Shown here: one piece after another, positions 40,328-51,458 of the stretch
Numbering within the stretch: position 1 is the stretch's first letter
Layout: each line of letters starts with the position of its first letter
NCBI RefSeq assembly: GCF_014898815.1
Contig: NW_026515546.1
Location: forward strand, 4,845,001 to 4,909,000
Source of the DNA: Panonychus citri
Taxonomy: Eukaryota; Arthropoda; Arachnida; Trombidiformes; Tetranychidae
Reading direction: 5' to 3'
Length of the DNA: 64,000 nt
Notes under the pieces: model-generated
Told to the model about the DNA's origin: nothing
Database searches by the model: none
The model's input: the letters and a program-made list of their open reading frames with translations, nothing else
Position numbers and translations under genes: made by a program

Positions 40328-41346
40328 TGTTGATTTCACCAACTTAATCACAATATAAATTAAATCAACTAAATATGTCGATCAACTGATCAACTTAAAC
40401 TTGATTTAAATTAAACAAGAAAACACAAAGAGTCAAATCAAGTTAACATTTACTTGTACATCATCAACTGGACTTATTTATTAATAAAGAAATGAGTTTA
40501 AATAGTGAGAAAGGCGTTTACAAAGAAAAGGTAAAATTAACCTTATTGGTCAATTTGAAGTGACCGTTGGTTTGAGTTTGTCTTTGCTTCATTAACAAAG
40601 GAAAGTGAACAGCATTGAAGCGCCAAAGGAGATGATCAATTTGGATGAGCATATGGATGAGATTAGAGCTTAGGAGCATAAGGAGGATCAACAAAGGAAA
40701 AGGTAAGTTTTAGGTTTAAAGGTTAAGGCGCCAGTATGAGAGACCAAAGGATTATGGGTAAGTATTGAGCTTAATTTTATCTTCTTCTTAATGACCTTTA
40801 ACCAATTATAATGTTTGGTCTACATGGGAAATGTTGATTAGCTACAATAAGCGAAAAACGTTAATTATGGGAAATGGAAATGGACCAAACATTATCGGTC
40901 ATTACTCGGTCAATTTTGACGATAGAAAAATGTAACATGTACCATTCAATTGTTCATCTCATGAGCTCTCTAAATATATATATAAGTATAACCTTTGACA
41001 TCTTGGTCAACATTTGGTTGGTGTGTGCGAATATCTTGTTTATGTTGAAAATTAACTGAAAACTCAATGTTTTCAGTTAATTACTCTGAGTGAATACAAT
41101 TAACTAATTGTTTCTGTATATTGACCGGTCATATTTTTGGTGCTCTTCAAACTGATATAAGTTTGATTATTCTAATCAAAAGATTAAGCAAAAAGTTGGG
41201 TGATTATGATGAGTCTCTGTGTTAACTCAATGGGGAAAATTTGAATTCTAGTAAATTGATGATGTCGATGATTAAATGAAATGATTTTGATTAATTAAGT
41301 AAACTAAGGTAATAATTAAGGTTAATAATTGTTGATATAACCAACA
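40328..41346 (-). repeat. 3' LTR of the copia element
   Basis: TGTTGATTTC...ATATAACCAACA, 1019 bp. It is directly preceded, in the element's own sense, by the purine-rich tract at 41347-41356. Confidence 0.96.
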
Positions 41347-41356
41347 CCCTCTCTTG
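41347..41356 (-). other. Polypurine tract of the copia element
   Basis: On the element's sense strand GCAAGAGAGGG abuts the 3' LTR. This is the expected place and composition for the plus-strand primer. Confidence 0.8.
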
Positions 41357-41370
41357 CTCCAAGCTCGATC

Positions 41371-44300
41371 TCAATAAATGTTCAAAAAGTTGCAGCATTT
41401 TCTCAATGACGGTGAACATAACGACTTTGTAAGCATATCCGCCGGTTGATCATGAGTTGGAATGAAGTCCAATTGTATTGTACCTTTCTCTTGATGATCA
41501 CGGATGAAGTGATAACGAACATCAACATGTTTTGTTCGTTTATGAAAAACTGAATTTTTCGACAATTTAATTGCTCCTTGATTATCGGACATTATTTTAA
41601 CTGGAAAATCAATCGAAACTTTTAGATCTTTAAGTAGTTGTATGTACCAAAGTATATCTTTTCCACAGTCTGCAATTGAAACGTATTCGGCCTCAGTGGT
41701 TGATTGAGCAACTGATTTCTGTAAGCGAGAAGCCCAAGAAACTGGTGAACCTCCTAAAGTTACCACGAAACCTGAGGTCGATTTTCTTGTGTCGATGTCG
41801 GCAGCATAATCGGCGTCACAATATCCAATTAAGTCTAAATTGTCACGAGTAGATGAGAAGGTGATTCCATTGTTGATTGTTCCTCGAAGGTAACGAAAAA
41901 TTCGTTTGACCGCTTGCCAATGAGTAGCATTGTAGCAACAGTTATATTGACTTGCTTTATTTACTTGGAAGGTGATATCTGGTCTACTGATGATTGAGAG
42001 GTAAAGTAAAGCACCAACGGCTTCCTGATAAGGAAAATTTGTATCTGGTGGTTGATTAGTTGATTGTAGCTTGAGATTCGAGTCACCTGGTGTTACCACT
42101 GATTTACATTCACTCATGTTGAATCTTTTTAATAACTCGTTAATGAAACATGATTGTTTGATTGTTATTGATGAACGATCGTAACTTTGATGAATTTCCA
42201 TTCCTACAAATACTTGAGGGGAATGAACTTTAACTTGAAACGTTTTCTTTAAATTGTCAATTAAAGATGATAATTGTTGTTGGTTTGAGCTGACAATCAA
42301 ACCATCATCTACATAAATCACACAAATAGTTAATCCATCATGGAAATTCATGAAAATACACTTATCGGCTTCTGATTGTTGAAAATTGATCGATTGGAAA
42401 AACTGGTTGACCTTTTTATTCCATTGACGTGGTGCCTGTTTTAATCCATAGAGTCCCTTCTTTAGTAGCATAACTCTATTGGTACCATCGTCAAATCCTG
42501 GTGGTTGCTGCATATAAATTTCTTCATCAAGTTCACCATAAAGAAAAGCAGTTTTGATGTCGAACTGCATAATGTGCATTCGATGAGCAACACAAATTGA
42601 TAAAATTGCTCTTATTGAATCATAACGAGCAACAGGGGAAAAAGTTTCAAAATAATCAATTCCTGGCTTTTGAGAAAAGCCCTTGGCCACCAACCTGGCC
42701 TTATACCTTTCGATAGAACCATCGGTGTTCCTTTTGATGCGAAAAACCCAACGACAGGAAATACATTTTTTACCTTTTGGCAACTCAGTTAAAGTGTAAG
42801 TATCATTTTCATCAATTGATTTCATTTCATCTTTCATAGCATTGATCCAATTAATATTATCGTCAGAAGTAATTGCCTCTTCATATGTTAAAGGCTCTTG
42901 ATTAGTGATAACTGCTTGACAGGCAATTTGATTAATTAAATTATTATCATCAATTGATTCAGGTGGATCGTCTATTATTTCCGTTGTGTCACTGGAGTTG
43001 TCATCAAAATTATCATCATCTTGTTTTTTATTTTCTCCACACAGTAATTCGAGATCAACTTCGTCTTCATCAAAAGCTTCTTCAATCACCTTGGATCCAT
43101 CACAATCTTCTTCATTGAACTTTATTTCAGTGCTCACGGACACTTTACCTGTTGATGGATCATAAATGCGATAATTATTGATGGTATTGGTGTAACCAAG
43201 GAAAATAACTTTCTTTCCCTTTGGATCCCATTTCTTTCTCAAGTGATCAGGAATTTTGGTATAACAAACACAGCCAAAGGTCTTAAGGTGAGTATAATTC
43301 GGTTTTTTCTTCGTGAACAGTTCAAGAGGGCTAACATTTTGTTGACTCTTATTCGGAATTAAGTTTAACACATACACACTCATCGCCTCAGCCCAAAGGA
43401 ACTTCGGCAATTTGCTATTGAGCATCATAGACCTGGCTAATTCAGTGATTGTTCTGTTCTCTCTCTCGATTCTACCATTTTGTTGTGGTGAATAAGGTGC
43501 AGTTAATTCATGAACGATATCTTTATTTTCTAGTAAAGTTTTAACTCTAATGTCAATAAATTCTTTCCCATTATCACTTCTGATGGTCTTTATCTTGTTT
43601 TCGGTCGTTTTTTCAGCGTATCTAATAAACTTATCGAGATTAGAAAAAGATTCTGATTTTTGTTTCTGGAAGTAAATGGCGCGAAAAGAACTTTTTTCGT
43701 CTTTAATAACAAGAGCATATTTACTTCCGTTCAATGAGCTAACTGACATTGGACCCTGGAGGTCACAGTGGATAGATTCTCCAGTCTTAACATCTCTCTC
43801 TTTTACTGACTTGTAAACTTTTCGACACATTTTACCTTTAATACAACCCTCGCAGTGAAATTTACTTGGTTCATAATCGATTTTTATTTTAGGTAAAATA
43901 CCATCTCGAGACATTTGAATAATCTTATAAACGTTAATGTGAGCAAGTCGCTTATGCCAATCGGTAAGTGTCGCTTTCGATATCAATGAAAATGAATCTT
44001 TATTGTCTCTTTGTTTTATCATTAATTTGAAAGTATTTGAAAATCTATTAGCAATCATGACAGTTTTACCTGAATTAACATCGTAAATTTCAGTTGAATT
44101 AGATGTGGATCTTAATCCAAAACCTTTGGTGACAGTTTGACCCCAAGAGAACAAGTTAAAATTTCCTAATTTAGGAACATAGAGAACATTGGTCAGTTCA
44201 CAATTAATCCAATTGTTTCCATTGAAACAATTAACAAGAATGTCACCTTTAGCTATCGCTTGTATTTTCTTACCATCGCCGATAGTTAATAAAATCGGTT

Positions 44301-45474
44301 CATCTAATTCATGGAAACGAGTAAAATACTCAATATTACTTGTCATGTGAAAACTTGCTCCTGTATCTAACAACCATTGAGAGCAACTTGATTCATTTTC
44401 ATTGACAGTGAAAGAGACATAATTATTATCAGAATTTTCTTCATTATTATTATTGTTGTTGTTATTGTTGTTCTGATTGTTTGATCTGTTTGAATTATTA
44501 TCACGATTATGATTACTTTGATTCGATCTGTTTCTATTACTTTGATTCTGATTGTTGTTGTTATTATTTCGGTTGTTTTCTTGGTTGTTGTTACTGTTGT
44601 TGTCTCGATTGTTGTAGTTTCGGTTGTTATTTCGATTATTATTGAATCTTTTATTCTTATGAAACGATCTCTTGTTATAAGAGTTGAACTTATTGTTTCT
44701 CTGAAAATTTCTGTTCCTATTCTGAGGACACTGATGAAGCAAATGATCAGCACTTCCACAACCGTAACATTTTCTCACATTGTTACTTTGATTTTCTTTG
44801 AAATTATTAGTCGAAACTAAAGCATCACCATGTTTATTATTTTTCTCTCGCTCATCTTGCTTTTCATTTATTAATAATTGAGATTTCAAATTTCGTAAGT
44901 TTATATTAATACCAGAGATAAGGGAAATTTCAAGCATCTGACGAAACGACCGAAAACTAGGAGGTAAGTCATCAAGAACTTTTATCATTAATTGAGTGTC
45001 ATCAACATTATAACCTAAATCTCTCATTTGTTTAACTACAGATTCTAATTCAGCAAAATAGCTTGTAACCGTGTGAGATGAGGTAAATCTTAAGTCAGTC
45101 AACTTACGCCGAATTGTCCACTCGTTATTTGTTGTCCTCTCTTCTCTGTGGTCGATAATGTAGTTGAATATTTCGCTGGAGGTTGAACAATTAATTACCA
45201 AACTAATATGTTCCTTATCCATTGAATTCATGAGAAGCATTCGCGCTGTAGCATCACTTGTTTTCCAATCACTTATTGATTTATTTCTTCTGTTGATTGA
45301 TGCGGCTGATTCAGTTTCAATTTCTTCCTCTGTAAATGGAAGTGGACACAAAGATGAGCCATTGGCTATTTCCCAAACTCCTTTCGACTCTAGAACAGCC
45401 TGAATATATGTTTTCCAGTGTAAATAATTATCACTTGATAATTTAATCGTAATCATATCTTGATGATCCATCAT
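41371..45474 (-). CDS. Copia Gag-Pol polyprotein (Gag, protease, integrase, RT, RNase H)
   Basis: An uninterrupted 1367-residue polyprotein. Approximate landmarks, by residue: a UBN2-type Gag region at 1-230; CCHC zinc knuckle CYGCGSADHLLHQC at 236-249; a strongly Asn/Gln/Arg-rich stretch at 255-345; aspartic protease WLLDTGAS near 363; integrase HHCC zinc finger (HKRLAH ... CEGC) near 505-540; the catalytic DDE residues in HCDLQGP, IRSDNGKEF and PQQNGRIERE (about 570-670); reverse transcriptase with YVDDG near 1054; RNase H with CDADY and SDNQGAI near 1215-1300, ending at ADMLTKSL. No stop or frameshift interrupts it, and every catalytic motif looked for is present. As in Drosophila copia, Gag and Pol share one frame, so protease cleavage rather than frameshifting would release them. 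The frames seen on the opposite strand over the Asn-rich part are shadows. Confidence 0.97.
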   Translation of the reverse strand: MMDHQDMITIKLSSDNYLHWKTYIQAVLESKGVWEIANGSSLCPLPFTEEEIETESAASINRRNKSISDWKTSDATARMLLMNSMDKEHISLVINCSTSSEIFNYIIDHREERTTNNEWTIRRKLTDLRFTSSHTVTSYFAELESVVKQMRDLGYNVDDTQLMIKVLDDLPPSFRSFRQMLEISLISGININLRNLKSQLLINEKQDEREKNNKHGDALVSTNNFKENQSNNVRKCYGCGSADHLLHQCPQNRNRNFQRNNKFNSYNKRSFHKNKRFNNNRNNNRNYNNRDNNSNNNQENNRNNNNNNQNQSNRNRSNQSNHNRDNNSNRSNNQNNNNNNNNNNEENSDNNYVSFTVNENESSCSQWLLDTGASFHMTSNIEYFTRFHELDEPILLTIGDGKKIQAIAKGDILVNCFNGNNWINCELTNVLYVPKLGNFNLFSWGQTVTKGFGLRSTSNSTEIYDVNSGKTVMIANRFSNTFKLMIKQRDNKDSFSLISKATLTDWHKRLAHINVYKIIQMSRDGILPKIKIDYEPSKFHCEGCIKGKMCRKVYKSVKERDVKTGESIHCDLQGPMSVSSLNGSKYALVIKDEKSSFRAIYFQKQKSESFSNLDKFIRYAEKTTENKIKTIRSDNGKEFIDIRVKTLLENKDIVHELTAPYSPQQNGRIERENRTITELARSMMLNSKLPKFLWAEAMSVYVLNLIPNKSQQNVSPLELFTKKKPNYTHLKTFGCVCYTKIPDHLRKKWDPKGKKVIFLGYTNTINNYRIYDPSTGKVSVSTEIKFNEEDCDGSKVIEEAFDEDEVDLELLCGENKKQDDDNFDDNSSDTTEIIDDPPESIDDNNLINQIACQAVITNQEPLTYEEAITSDDNINWINAMKDEMKSIDENDTYTLTELPKGKKCISCRWVFRIKRNTDGSIERYKARLVAKGFSQKPGIDYFETFSPVARYDSIRAILSICVAHRMHIMQFDIKTAFLYGELDEEIYMQQPPGFDDGTNRVMLLKKGLYGLKQAPRQWNKKVNQFFQSINFQQSEADKCIFMNFHDGLTICVIYVDDGLIVSSNQQQLSSLIDNLKKTFQVKVHSPQVFVGMEIHQSYDRSSITIKQSCFINELLKRFNMSECKSVVTPGDSNLKLQSTNQPPDTNFPYQEAVGALLYLSIISRPDITFQVNKASQYNCCYNATHWQAVKRIFRYLRGTINNGITFSSTRDNLDLIGYCDADYAADIDTRKSTSGFVVTLGGSPVSWASRLQKSVAQSTTEAEYVSIADCGKDILWYIQLLKDLKVSIDFPVKIMSDNQGAIKLSKNSVFHKRTKHVDVRYHFIRDHQEKGTIQLDFIPTHDQPADMLTKSLCSPSLRKCCNFLNIY

Positions 45475-45592
45475 GATGATTTTGTTGAATTGTTGATTAA
45501 TTAATTGTTGGTAAGGTAATTGATGAGATGATGAAAGAGAGAAAAATTAAACACACAAAATTTGTCGCAAAGATTAACACAATTTAAGAGAA

Positions 45593-45610
45593 GCGACTGA
45601 GCCCATAACC
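45593..45610 (-). other. Primer-binding site, half-tRNA(iMet) type
   Basis: Directly after the 5' LTR, the sense strand reads GGTTATGGGCTCAGTCGC. The first ten bases are complementary to the anticodon-loop region (GCCCATAACC) of arthropod initiator methionine tRNA. This is the unusual internal primer used by Drosophila copia, rather than a tRNA 3' end. Confidence 0.75.
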
Positions 45611-46630
45611 TGTTGATTTCACCAACTTAATCACAATATAAATTAAATCAACTAAATATGTCGATCAACTGATCAACTTAAACTTGATTTAAATTAAACA
45701 AGAAAACACAAAGAGTCAAATCAAGTTAACATTTACTTGTACATCATCAACTGGACTTATTTATTAATAAAGAAATGAGTTTAAATAGTGAGAAAGGCGT
45801 TTACAAAGAAAAGGTAAAAATTAACCTTATTGGTCAATTTGAAGTGACCGTTGGTTTGAGTTTGTCTTTGCTTCATTAACAAAGGAAAGTGAACAGCATT
45901 GAAGCGCCAAAGGAGATGATCAATTTGGATGAGCATATGGATGAGATTAGAGCTTAGGAGCATAAGGAGGATCAACAAAGGAAAAGGTAAGTTTTAGGTT
46001 TAAAGGTTAAGGCGCCAGTATGAGAGACCAAAGGATTATGGGTAAGTATTGAGCTTAATTTTATCTTCTTCTTAATGACCTTTAACCAATTATAATGTTT
46101 GGTCTACATGGGAAATGTTGATTAGCTACAATAAGCGAAAAACGTTAATTATGGGAAATGGAAATGGACCAAACATTATCGGTCATTACTCGGTCAATTT
46201 TGACGATAGAAAAATGTAACATGTACCATTCAATTGTTCATCTCATGAGCTCTCTAAATATATATATAAGTATAACCTTTGACATCTTGGTCAACATTTG
46301 GTTGGTGTGTGCGAATATCTTGTTTATGTTGAAAATTAACTGAAAACTCAATGTTTTCAGTTAATTACTCTGAGTGAATACAATTAACTAATTGTTTCTG
46401 TATATTGACCGGTCATATTTTTGGTGCTCTTCAAACTGATATAAGTTTGATTATTCTAATCAAAAGATTAAGCAAAAAGTTGGGTGATTATGATGAGTCT
46501 CTGTGTTAACTCAATGGGGAAAATTTGAATTCTAGTAAATTGATGATGTCGATGATTAAATGAAATGATTTTGATTAATTAAGTAAACTAAGGTAATAAT
46601 TAAGGTTAATAATTGTTGATATAACCAACA
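45611..46630 (-). repeat. 5' LTR of the copia element
   Basis: 1020 bp, with one extra A compared with the other LTR. A TA-rich TATATATA run at 46257-46267 on this LTR could serve as the TATA element for reverse-strand transcription. Confidence 0.96.
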
Positions 46631-46635
46631 GTTTC

Positions 46636-46999
46636 TTCCCTTTTTTTTATTAATTCAAATAACACACACAATTTAAGTTCATTTCTAATTACAATCACAA
46701 ATAAACTGGATTAGTATTATGGTTAACAGTTTTTGGGAGTTAATTGTAACGAATTAAATTGAATTGATAATTACCGGGAAAAAGGTTCAACTTGTAATCA
46801 CCAAGGAGATAACCAAGTAAACTGAAAAAAAATTGAACAAAAGGTTTGATATTATTTTGGATTTAGTTGATTATCATTGAATTGTTTACCTGATTATTTT
46901 TGTTCACCGTTAATTGTTAATTAAATGTGACCAATTGGATTCATTTTTCATTAATCATCAACTGTTGATTAGATCAATTAATCAACAAGAGATGTGAAA
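46636..46999. other. Upstream region of the F-box gene
   Basis: About 360 nt between the copia target duplication and the F-box start codon. It presumably carries the promoter of that gene. No other feature seen. Confidence 0.5.
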
Positions 47000-48939
47000 A
47001 TGTTTCTAAATGACTTACCCGATGAGTGTTTGTATTTAATTTTCAAACGTATCAATGGTTTAGATGATTTAATCAATTGTGGTGAAGGTAATTATCTTGT
47101 TTCCAATATTACAACCATACTGATCAGGATTAATTGATTAGTTGATTGTTAAAGTGATCAAGTGTTCATCGTTTGAGATAATTAAATAAAAAACTATTAA
47201 CTGATCATTCAAATTATTTGTTGGTGGAAATGTTTGTGTAACATTAACATTGAATCCGATGAATTTATTAACATATTCCTGTTGATCTATAAACTAAATT
47301 AGCAATCAGTTAATTGTAAAAGTAATTTAATTAGACGATTAAAAAAGTTAACATTTAATTATCTTTGTTATTGTTTACATTTGGTGAGAAAGAAAAAATC
47401 TCAACCAATTGTAAGCGAGAAAAAAGAAAAGCGGTTAGTTTGAAATGTGAAAGAAAATGCCAACAATTGATTTTTAAATTATTCTAATTAATTAACTAAT
47501 CATAATTTTTTTTCCTTCTATTAATTGTAATCAACAGTCTGCTCGCGATGGAACTATTTAATAAATCGACGTTTATTCCATGTGAAATATTTAACAGGTA
47601 AAATTATTCTAAACAATTAAATCAAATGAAATGCGATTTTCCCAACATCGTAACAACCAAATTACTTAATTGTTATCAATTTATTTTGTATATTCAAACA
47701 ATTAAGGTGTTCCAAGTTCAAGCTATTCAGTGGATACAATTTACTTTGGTGAATCAGATGCACTTAAGGATATAAACTTTTGGCAATTACTACCCAATGT
47801 TAAGGTAAAGTTGAACAATTAACTTGTTTCCAAAACTAATTGTGATTTCTTGTTTTCTTAATTGTTACAGATTCTTGATGTACCAAGAAAAAATGAATTC
47901 AATTATGAAGATTTGGTTAATATATTAACCAAATCAAAGTCGATTAAAGGATTAATCTATCATCCAGTTCTAACCAAAGTGTTGGCTCGTTATTGTGGTA
48001 ATTTGGAAATGATTGCAACGAGATATTCAAAAATTTACTTCACCGATATAATAATTAACTGTGGAACTAAATTAAAACAATTATATATTTGGTATTTAAG
48101 TTTTAGACATTTAGAAAGATTTGTAAGACATTTACCCAATTTACAGAGACTTCATATCAATGATACAACTGGTAATTAGCTTAATTGTCGAGATTGTATC
48201 TTTCCTCTTCCACTCTAATTCAGTTTCTCTTTTGATTGTTCAATCGGTTAATTGTTTAGGTGAAACTAATTACATCTACAATGGATCAATGTTGGAGAAT
48301 CTTAAAATTCTGGAAATTTCATTGGAACCATTTGATAGATTGAATATCTATGCTGGTTTTCATCTGATCGACTTTTGTCCATCACTGGTCAGCGCTTATT
48401 TTAATGTCCATGGCTCGAACGGAGTTTTTTTTGATGAATCGGTGAAAAATTATTGTCTCCGTGATTTGGTCATCCAATATACGGTGAATTTTAATGAACA
48501 TTGGTCAAGACTTTCTTTATTATTGTTAATTGTTTTGTTTCTCTTCTCTATTCAGGTATATGATTGTTCACACAATTGGATTTCTTTGCGTAATTTTTTG
48601 ACCAAATTTCCCAATTTAAGGCATTTAGCTGTACGAGGCAATCAAAATCTGCAAGATGATCATATTAGTGAACTAATTACATTTCTACCTCATTTGATTA
48701 TACTTGATTTAAGGTCTTGTTATGGTGTAACTCAACAATCAGCTGATGATATTGTTGATTATTGTAAAAAAAATAAACGATTCATCTCAATTTATACTAA
48801 ATCTGATCAGCCAATTAACTTGGATTGGCCTGAATTGTCTGATTGTGATTCCAGAATTTGTTCAACATTTGATTTCATGAGAAATTGTTTTCTTAAATCA
48901 TTTGATCAATTGCCACTCCTCATGGATTCATTTAGTTAA
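47000..48939 (+). CDS. F-box / leucine-rich-repeat protein
   Basis: Probably a substrate-recognition subunit of an SCF-type ubiquitin ligase; the target is unknown. The exons are 47000-47087, 47538-47597, 47707-47804, 47871-48171, 48260-48483 and 48556-48939, phases consistent, 384 residues. The N-terminus is a typical F-box (FLNDLPDECLYLIFKRI ... VCSRWNYLINRRLFHVKYL), split across the first two exons. The rest holds irregular leucine-rich repeats (for example LKQLYIWYLSFRHLERFV, NLRHLAVRGNQNLQDDHI, HLIILDLRSCYGVTQQSADDI). The last intron is chosen at GTGAAT (48484) because it restores a normal repeat. Without splicing there, the frame stays open through a hydrophobic LLLLIVLFLFSI run, which looks like translated pyrimidine tract. 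The gene lies only 365 bp from the copia insertion, whose 5' LTR faces it tail-on. Confidence 0.85.
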
Positions 48940-49881
48940 TCATAAACTTATTCATCTAATTGTAAACTCAATATCAATGTCCATTTGTTATTAATCAATC
49001 AAGAATTGACAATAAGCTTTGTCTATTATTATGATCTAATATTAATATTAATAAATCAGTAATGATCATCGTTAAATTGCCTGTTGCAATTTAGGTGATA
49101 GATAAACAATCAACAATTAACGTCATCAATTAATAAATATTTAACTAAACCAAAAAAAGAAACCAATTTATTAACCTTTTTCAATTGACAAAAGTTTGCA
49201 CAATTTACCAGAAAATTAAGCTAATTACATTAACTTGACAACAGTCAAATTTAATTACAAACAGTTGACTAAATATGTTGAAAAAAGCAAATTTTTCACC
49301 AACAATCAGCAATTAGATTTTAATAATTTCCCTGAAAATTGAATTCTTAAATCAAGGAAACGATGTTAACTTAAATTGTTAGGGAATAATTGTTCAAATA
49401 ATCATTAGATTGTTATTTAACTGAAGTAAACAAATCAAATTAAGGAGTAAATTATTGACATTTTCCCGTTAATTTCTCCTATTTCAATAATATAACAATT
49501 AAGATGATAAATTTCCCTCAAATTGACTGATCAACATTTTCTCGCAGAGTTAATTTAATGACCATACGAAACTGATTGATTTAACAATATATTGATTACT
49601 GGACAAAAAGCCTTGACTAAAAAAGCATTTATTGTGATGATCAGTGTTAATTAACTAATTGAATTTTGCTGTAAATTAACTTAATCATGTAACCAAACAT
49701 GTAATATATTTTGTCATCAACGTTGAAATTTTTTTTATGTTTTTCTGATTGTAATTGAATCCCCTGGAGTGATACTCAAAGTCATATAGTTATTGTTGTT
49801 AATTGTTGACAATTTAACCTTGTCAACAATGATGAAGATGAAGATAAAGATGATAATGATGAGTACTCTAGTCCTCAGGTA
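48940..49881. other. 3' region of the F-box gene and intergenic
   Basis: No gene seen. AT-rich, with a GATGAAGATGAAGATAAAGAT run near 49830. Confidence 0.5.
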
Positions 49882-50329
49882 TAAGATGCTAAGGATTTAA
49901 ATAGGATTATGAGTTGAGATGATTAAGAAAAAAGTTAATCCTTTAAATTGACATTTCTTTTCAAATATTGTCTCCATCTCGATTTTTTCCTTACCTTGTT
50001 AAATTGCTGACAATTAATTGATTGTTGATCATTTTATTGTTACTTTCTCTCTCTCTCTCTCTCTCTCCTCTCCCTCCTTTGTAAGTCAAGGTTGGAAATT
50101 AAAGAAACAAAATTAACAGATTGTTGTTCTGATGAATAATTAGATTCTTATTAGCAACCGGATTAAAGTTAGTATAATGAATTGGAAGGAAATTGATTGA
50201 AATTGAAGAAATTAAATTAGACAACAATTAAATATTATAATGATAAAATAATTCCAGGTCAATTAACTACCAACAAAAAAAATTAATTGTTCTAATGAAG
50301 ATTCTAGTGTGAAAGTAGATTAACAGTTG
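49882..50329 (+). repeat. Inverted repeat, left arm, flanking ELOVL copy 1
   Basis: About 448 bp matching the reverse complement of 52266-52731 almost throughout, from TAAGATGCTAAGGATTTAAA to AGTAGATTAACAGTTG. The main difference is the length of the internal CT/GA microsatellite (50049-50067 here). The match stops abruptly on both sides. Confidence 0.9.
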
Positions 50330-50498
50330 AGTGCTCACACGAACGCACTAAATTGCGCTACGATTAACCAGCTAACTAATTAATTAGAGCCAATGTATGA
50401 TTATAGTATTTGATTACTGAGAAAATGAACAAAAGGTAAGAAAAGTAATTGATTAAAATAAGGGTAACAATTTATTTAGATTATTTTCTGACCATTGG

Positions 50499-51365
50499 TC
50501 AGTCAGTTTTTCTTGTATATGATTTTTTATAAAAAGAGTAAAAAAGTCCGAGAAAGATAAAAGCATTACCCAGATTAACGACTAATGCGGATTTAGGGAA
50601 GGCACAATCGGGCAGAACTAAGAAATGTAGTCCATGGAGAATGGCGAGAATAAACTGACCGATCTGAAGAGTGGTCAAGTATTTTTTTGTTGTTCGCAGG
50701 AGTTTTGTGATTCGAGGATAAGACGACGAACCATTGGCACCAGAGACGAAAGCAGCTAATCCATAATAAGTGTACATGAACGTATGAACACCCGAATTGA
50801 GAAGAGGAAAGAACGAGTTATTTGCACCAGGATAGAACTTCATTCCAATCCAAACGGAAATTGGTACAGTCGAGTGATGGAAAACATGGAGATTGGAAAT
50901 GTGAGAATTTTTCTTCCTCAGAACAAAGAAAAAAGTATCGGCGAACTCAATCAACTTGGATACGAAAAACAACCAACCAAGACTGAAAAATTCTAAAGTT
51001 TCATCAGAAAAATCCTTCGGATCGGAGGGCTTACATCCCCATGTATCTAATCCGAACGATAACATGATAGAACCATGATAATAGAGATAACCTGAGAGAA
51101 CGACCATCGCAGCATTGTAACCGACCAGAACACGACGTAGGTCATATGGTTTACGATCTCTCATCCACATTGGACCAAAATACTTAACGATGAGCAAATA
51201 TAAACCGACGAGAGTTAATGTTAACCATGGACCAGAATTGAAGAAAGGATAGTCGGCGATTCTCGGGTCACCCTGGTGATCCCAAAAGTCGTGAACATAA
51301 TAGTTGAAAGTTTTACTTAGTCGATGAATTGTTGATGAACTTATTCGAGAAAAGGACATTGTCAT
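50499..51365 (-). CDS. Very-long-chain fatty acid elongase (ELOVL), copy 1
   Basis: An ER membrane 3-ketoacyl-CoA synthase that condenses malonyl-CoA with a long acyl-CoA, the first step of fatty acid elongation. Intronless, 288 residues, usual family length. Visible landmarks: NSGPWLTLTLVGLYLLIVKY (span 1), KLIEFADTFFFVLRKK, the catalytic histidine box HVFHH at residues 160-164, MYTYYGLAA, TTLQIGQF, and the C-terminal FYSFYKKSYTRK, including a lysine-rich tail that may act in ER retention. These resemble the ELOVL1/7 group. It is closely similar to the copy at 53380-54222. A reverse-strand TATAAAA (51489-51495) and an initiator-like TCAGTC (51459-51464) lie upstream, and AATAAA (reverse strand, 50471-50476) follows the stop by about 23 nt. 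Confidence 0.96.
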   Translation of the reverse strand: MTMSFSRISSSTIHRLSKTFNYYVHDFWDHQGDPRIADYPFFNSGPWLTLTLVGLYLLIVKYFGPMWMRDRKPYDLRRVLVGYNAAMVVLSGYLYYHGSIMLSFGLDTWGCKPSDPKDFSDETLEFFSLGWLFFVSKLIEFADTFFFVLRKKNSHISNLHVFHHSTVPISVWIGMKFYPGANNSFFPLLNSGVHTFMYTYYGLAAFVSGANGSSSYPRITKLLRTTKKYLTTLQIGQFILAILHGLHFLVLPDCAFPKSALVVNLGNAFIFLGLFYSFYKKSYTRKTD

Positions 51366-51458
51366 TTAACCGACGATAAAAACAATTAGAGATAAATTAT
51401 TATCACCACACACTTGGTGTTGAATTGATTTTCTCTGATCGGTTGCAACGAGGAACGA

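Larger units (their letters stand above)
40323..46635 (-). mobile_element. Complete Ty1/copia LTR retrotransposon with target duplication
   Basis: The element runs from 40328 to 46630. It has two LTRs of 1019 and 1020 bp, which appear to differ by one A in an A-run (near 45817), and it is bounded by the direct repeat GTTTC at 40323-40327 and 46631-46635. LTRs begin TGTTG and end CAACA. The coding strand is the reverse strand, so 45611-46630 is the 5' LTR and 40328-41346 the 3' LTR. One long frame (41371-45474) encodes Gag and Pol. All parts needed for movement appear present, and the near-identical LTRs indicate a very recent insertion. The integrase-RT-RNase H order defines copia rather than gypsy or Bel. 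Confidence 0.97.

Noticed and set aside
44367..44820. Frames on both strands over the Asn-rich part of copia Gag
   Set aside because: Shadows of the low-complexity AAT/AAC codons in the real Gag-Pol frame.
48484..48555. In-frame hydrophobic segment in the F-box gene, a possible membrane span
   Set aside because: It is a pyrimidine-rich stretch bounded by GTGAAT and TTCAG. Removing it as an intron keeps frame and gives a normal leucine-rich repeat.
50784..50996. Antisense frame inside ELOVL copy 1 (similar one at 53731-53937)
   Set aside because: Shadow frame conserved only because the elongase coding strand is conserved.
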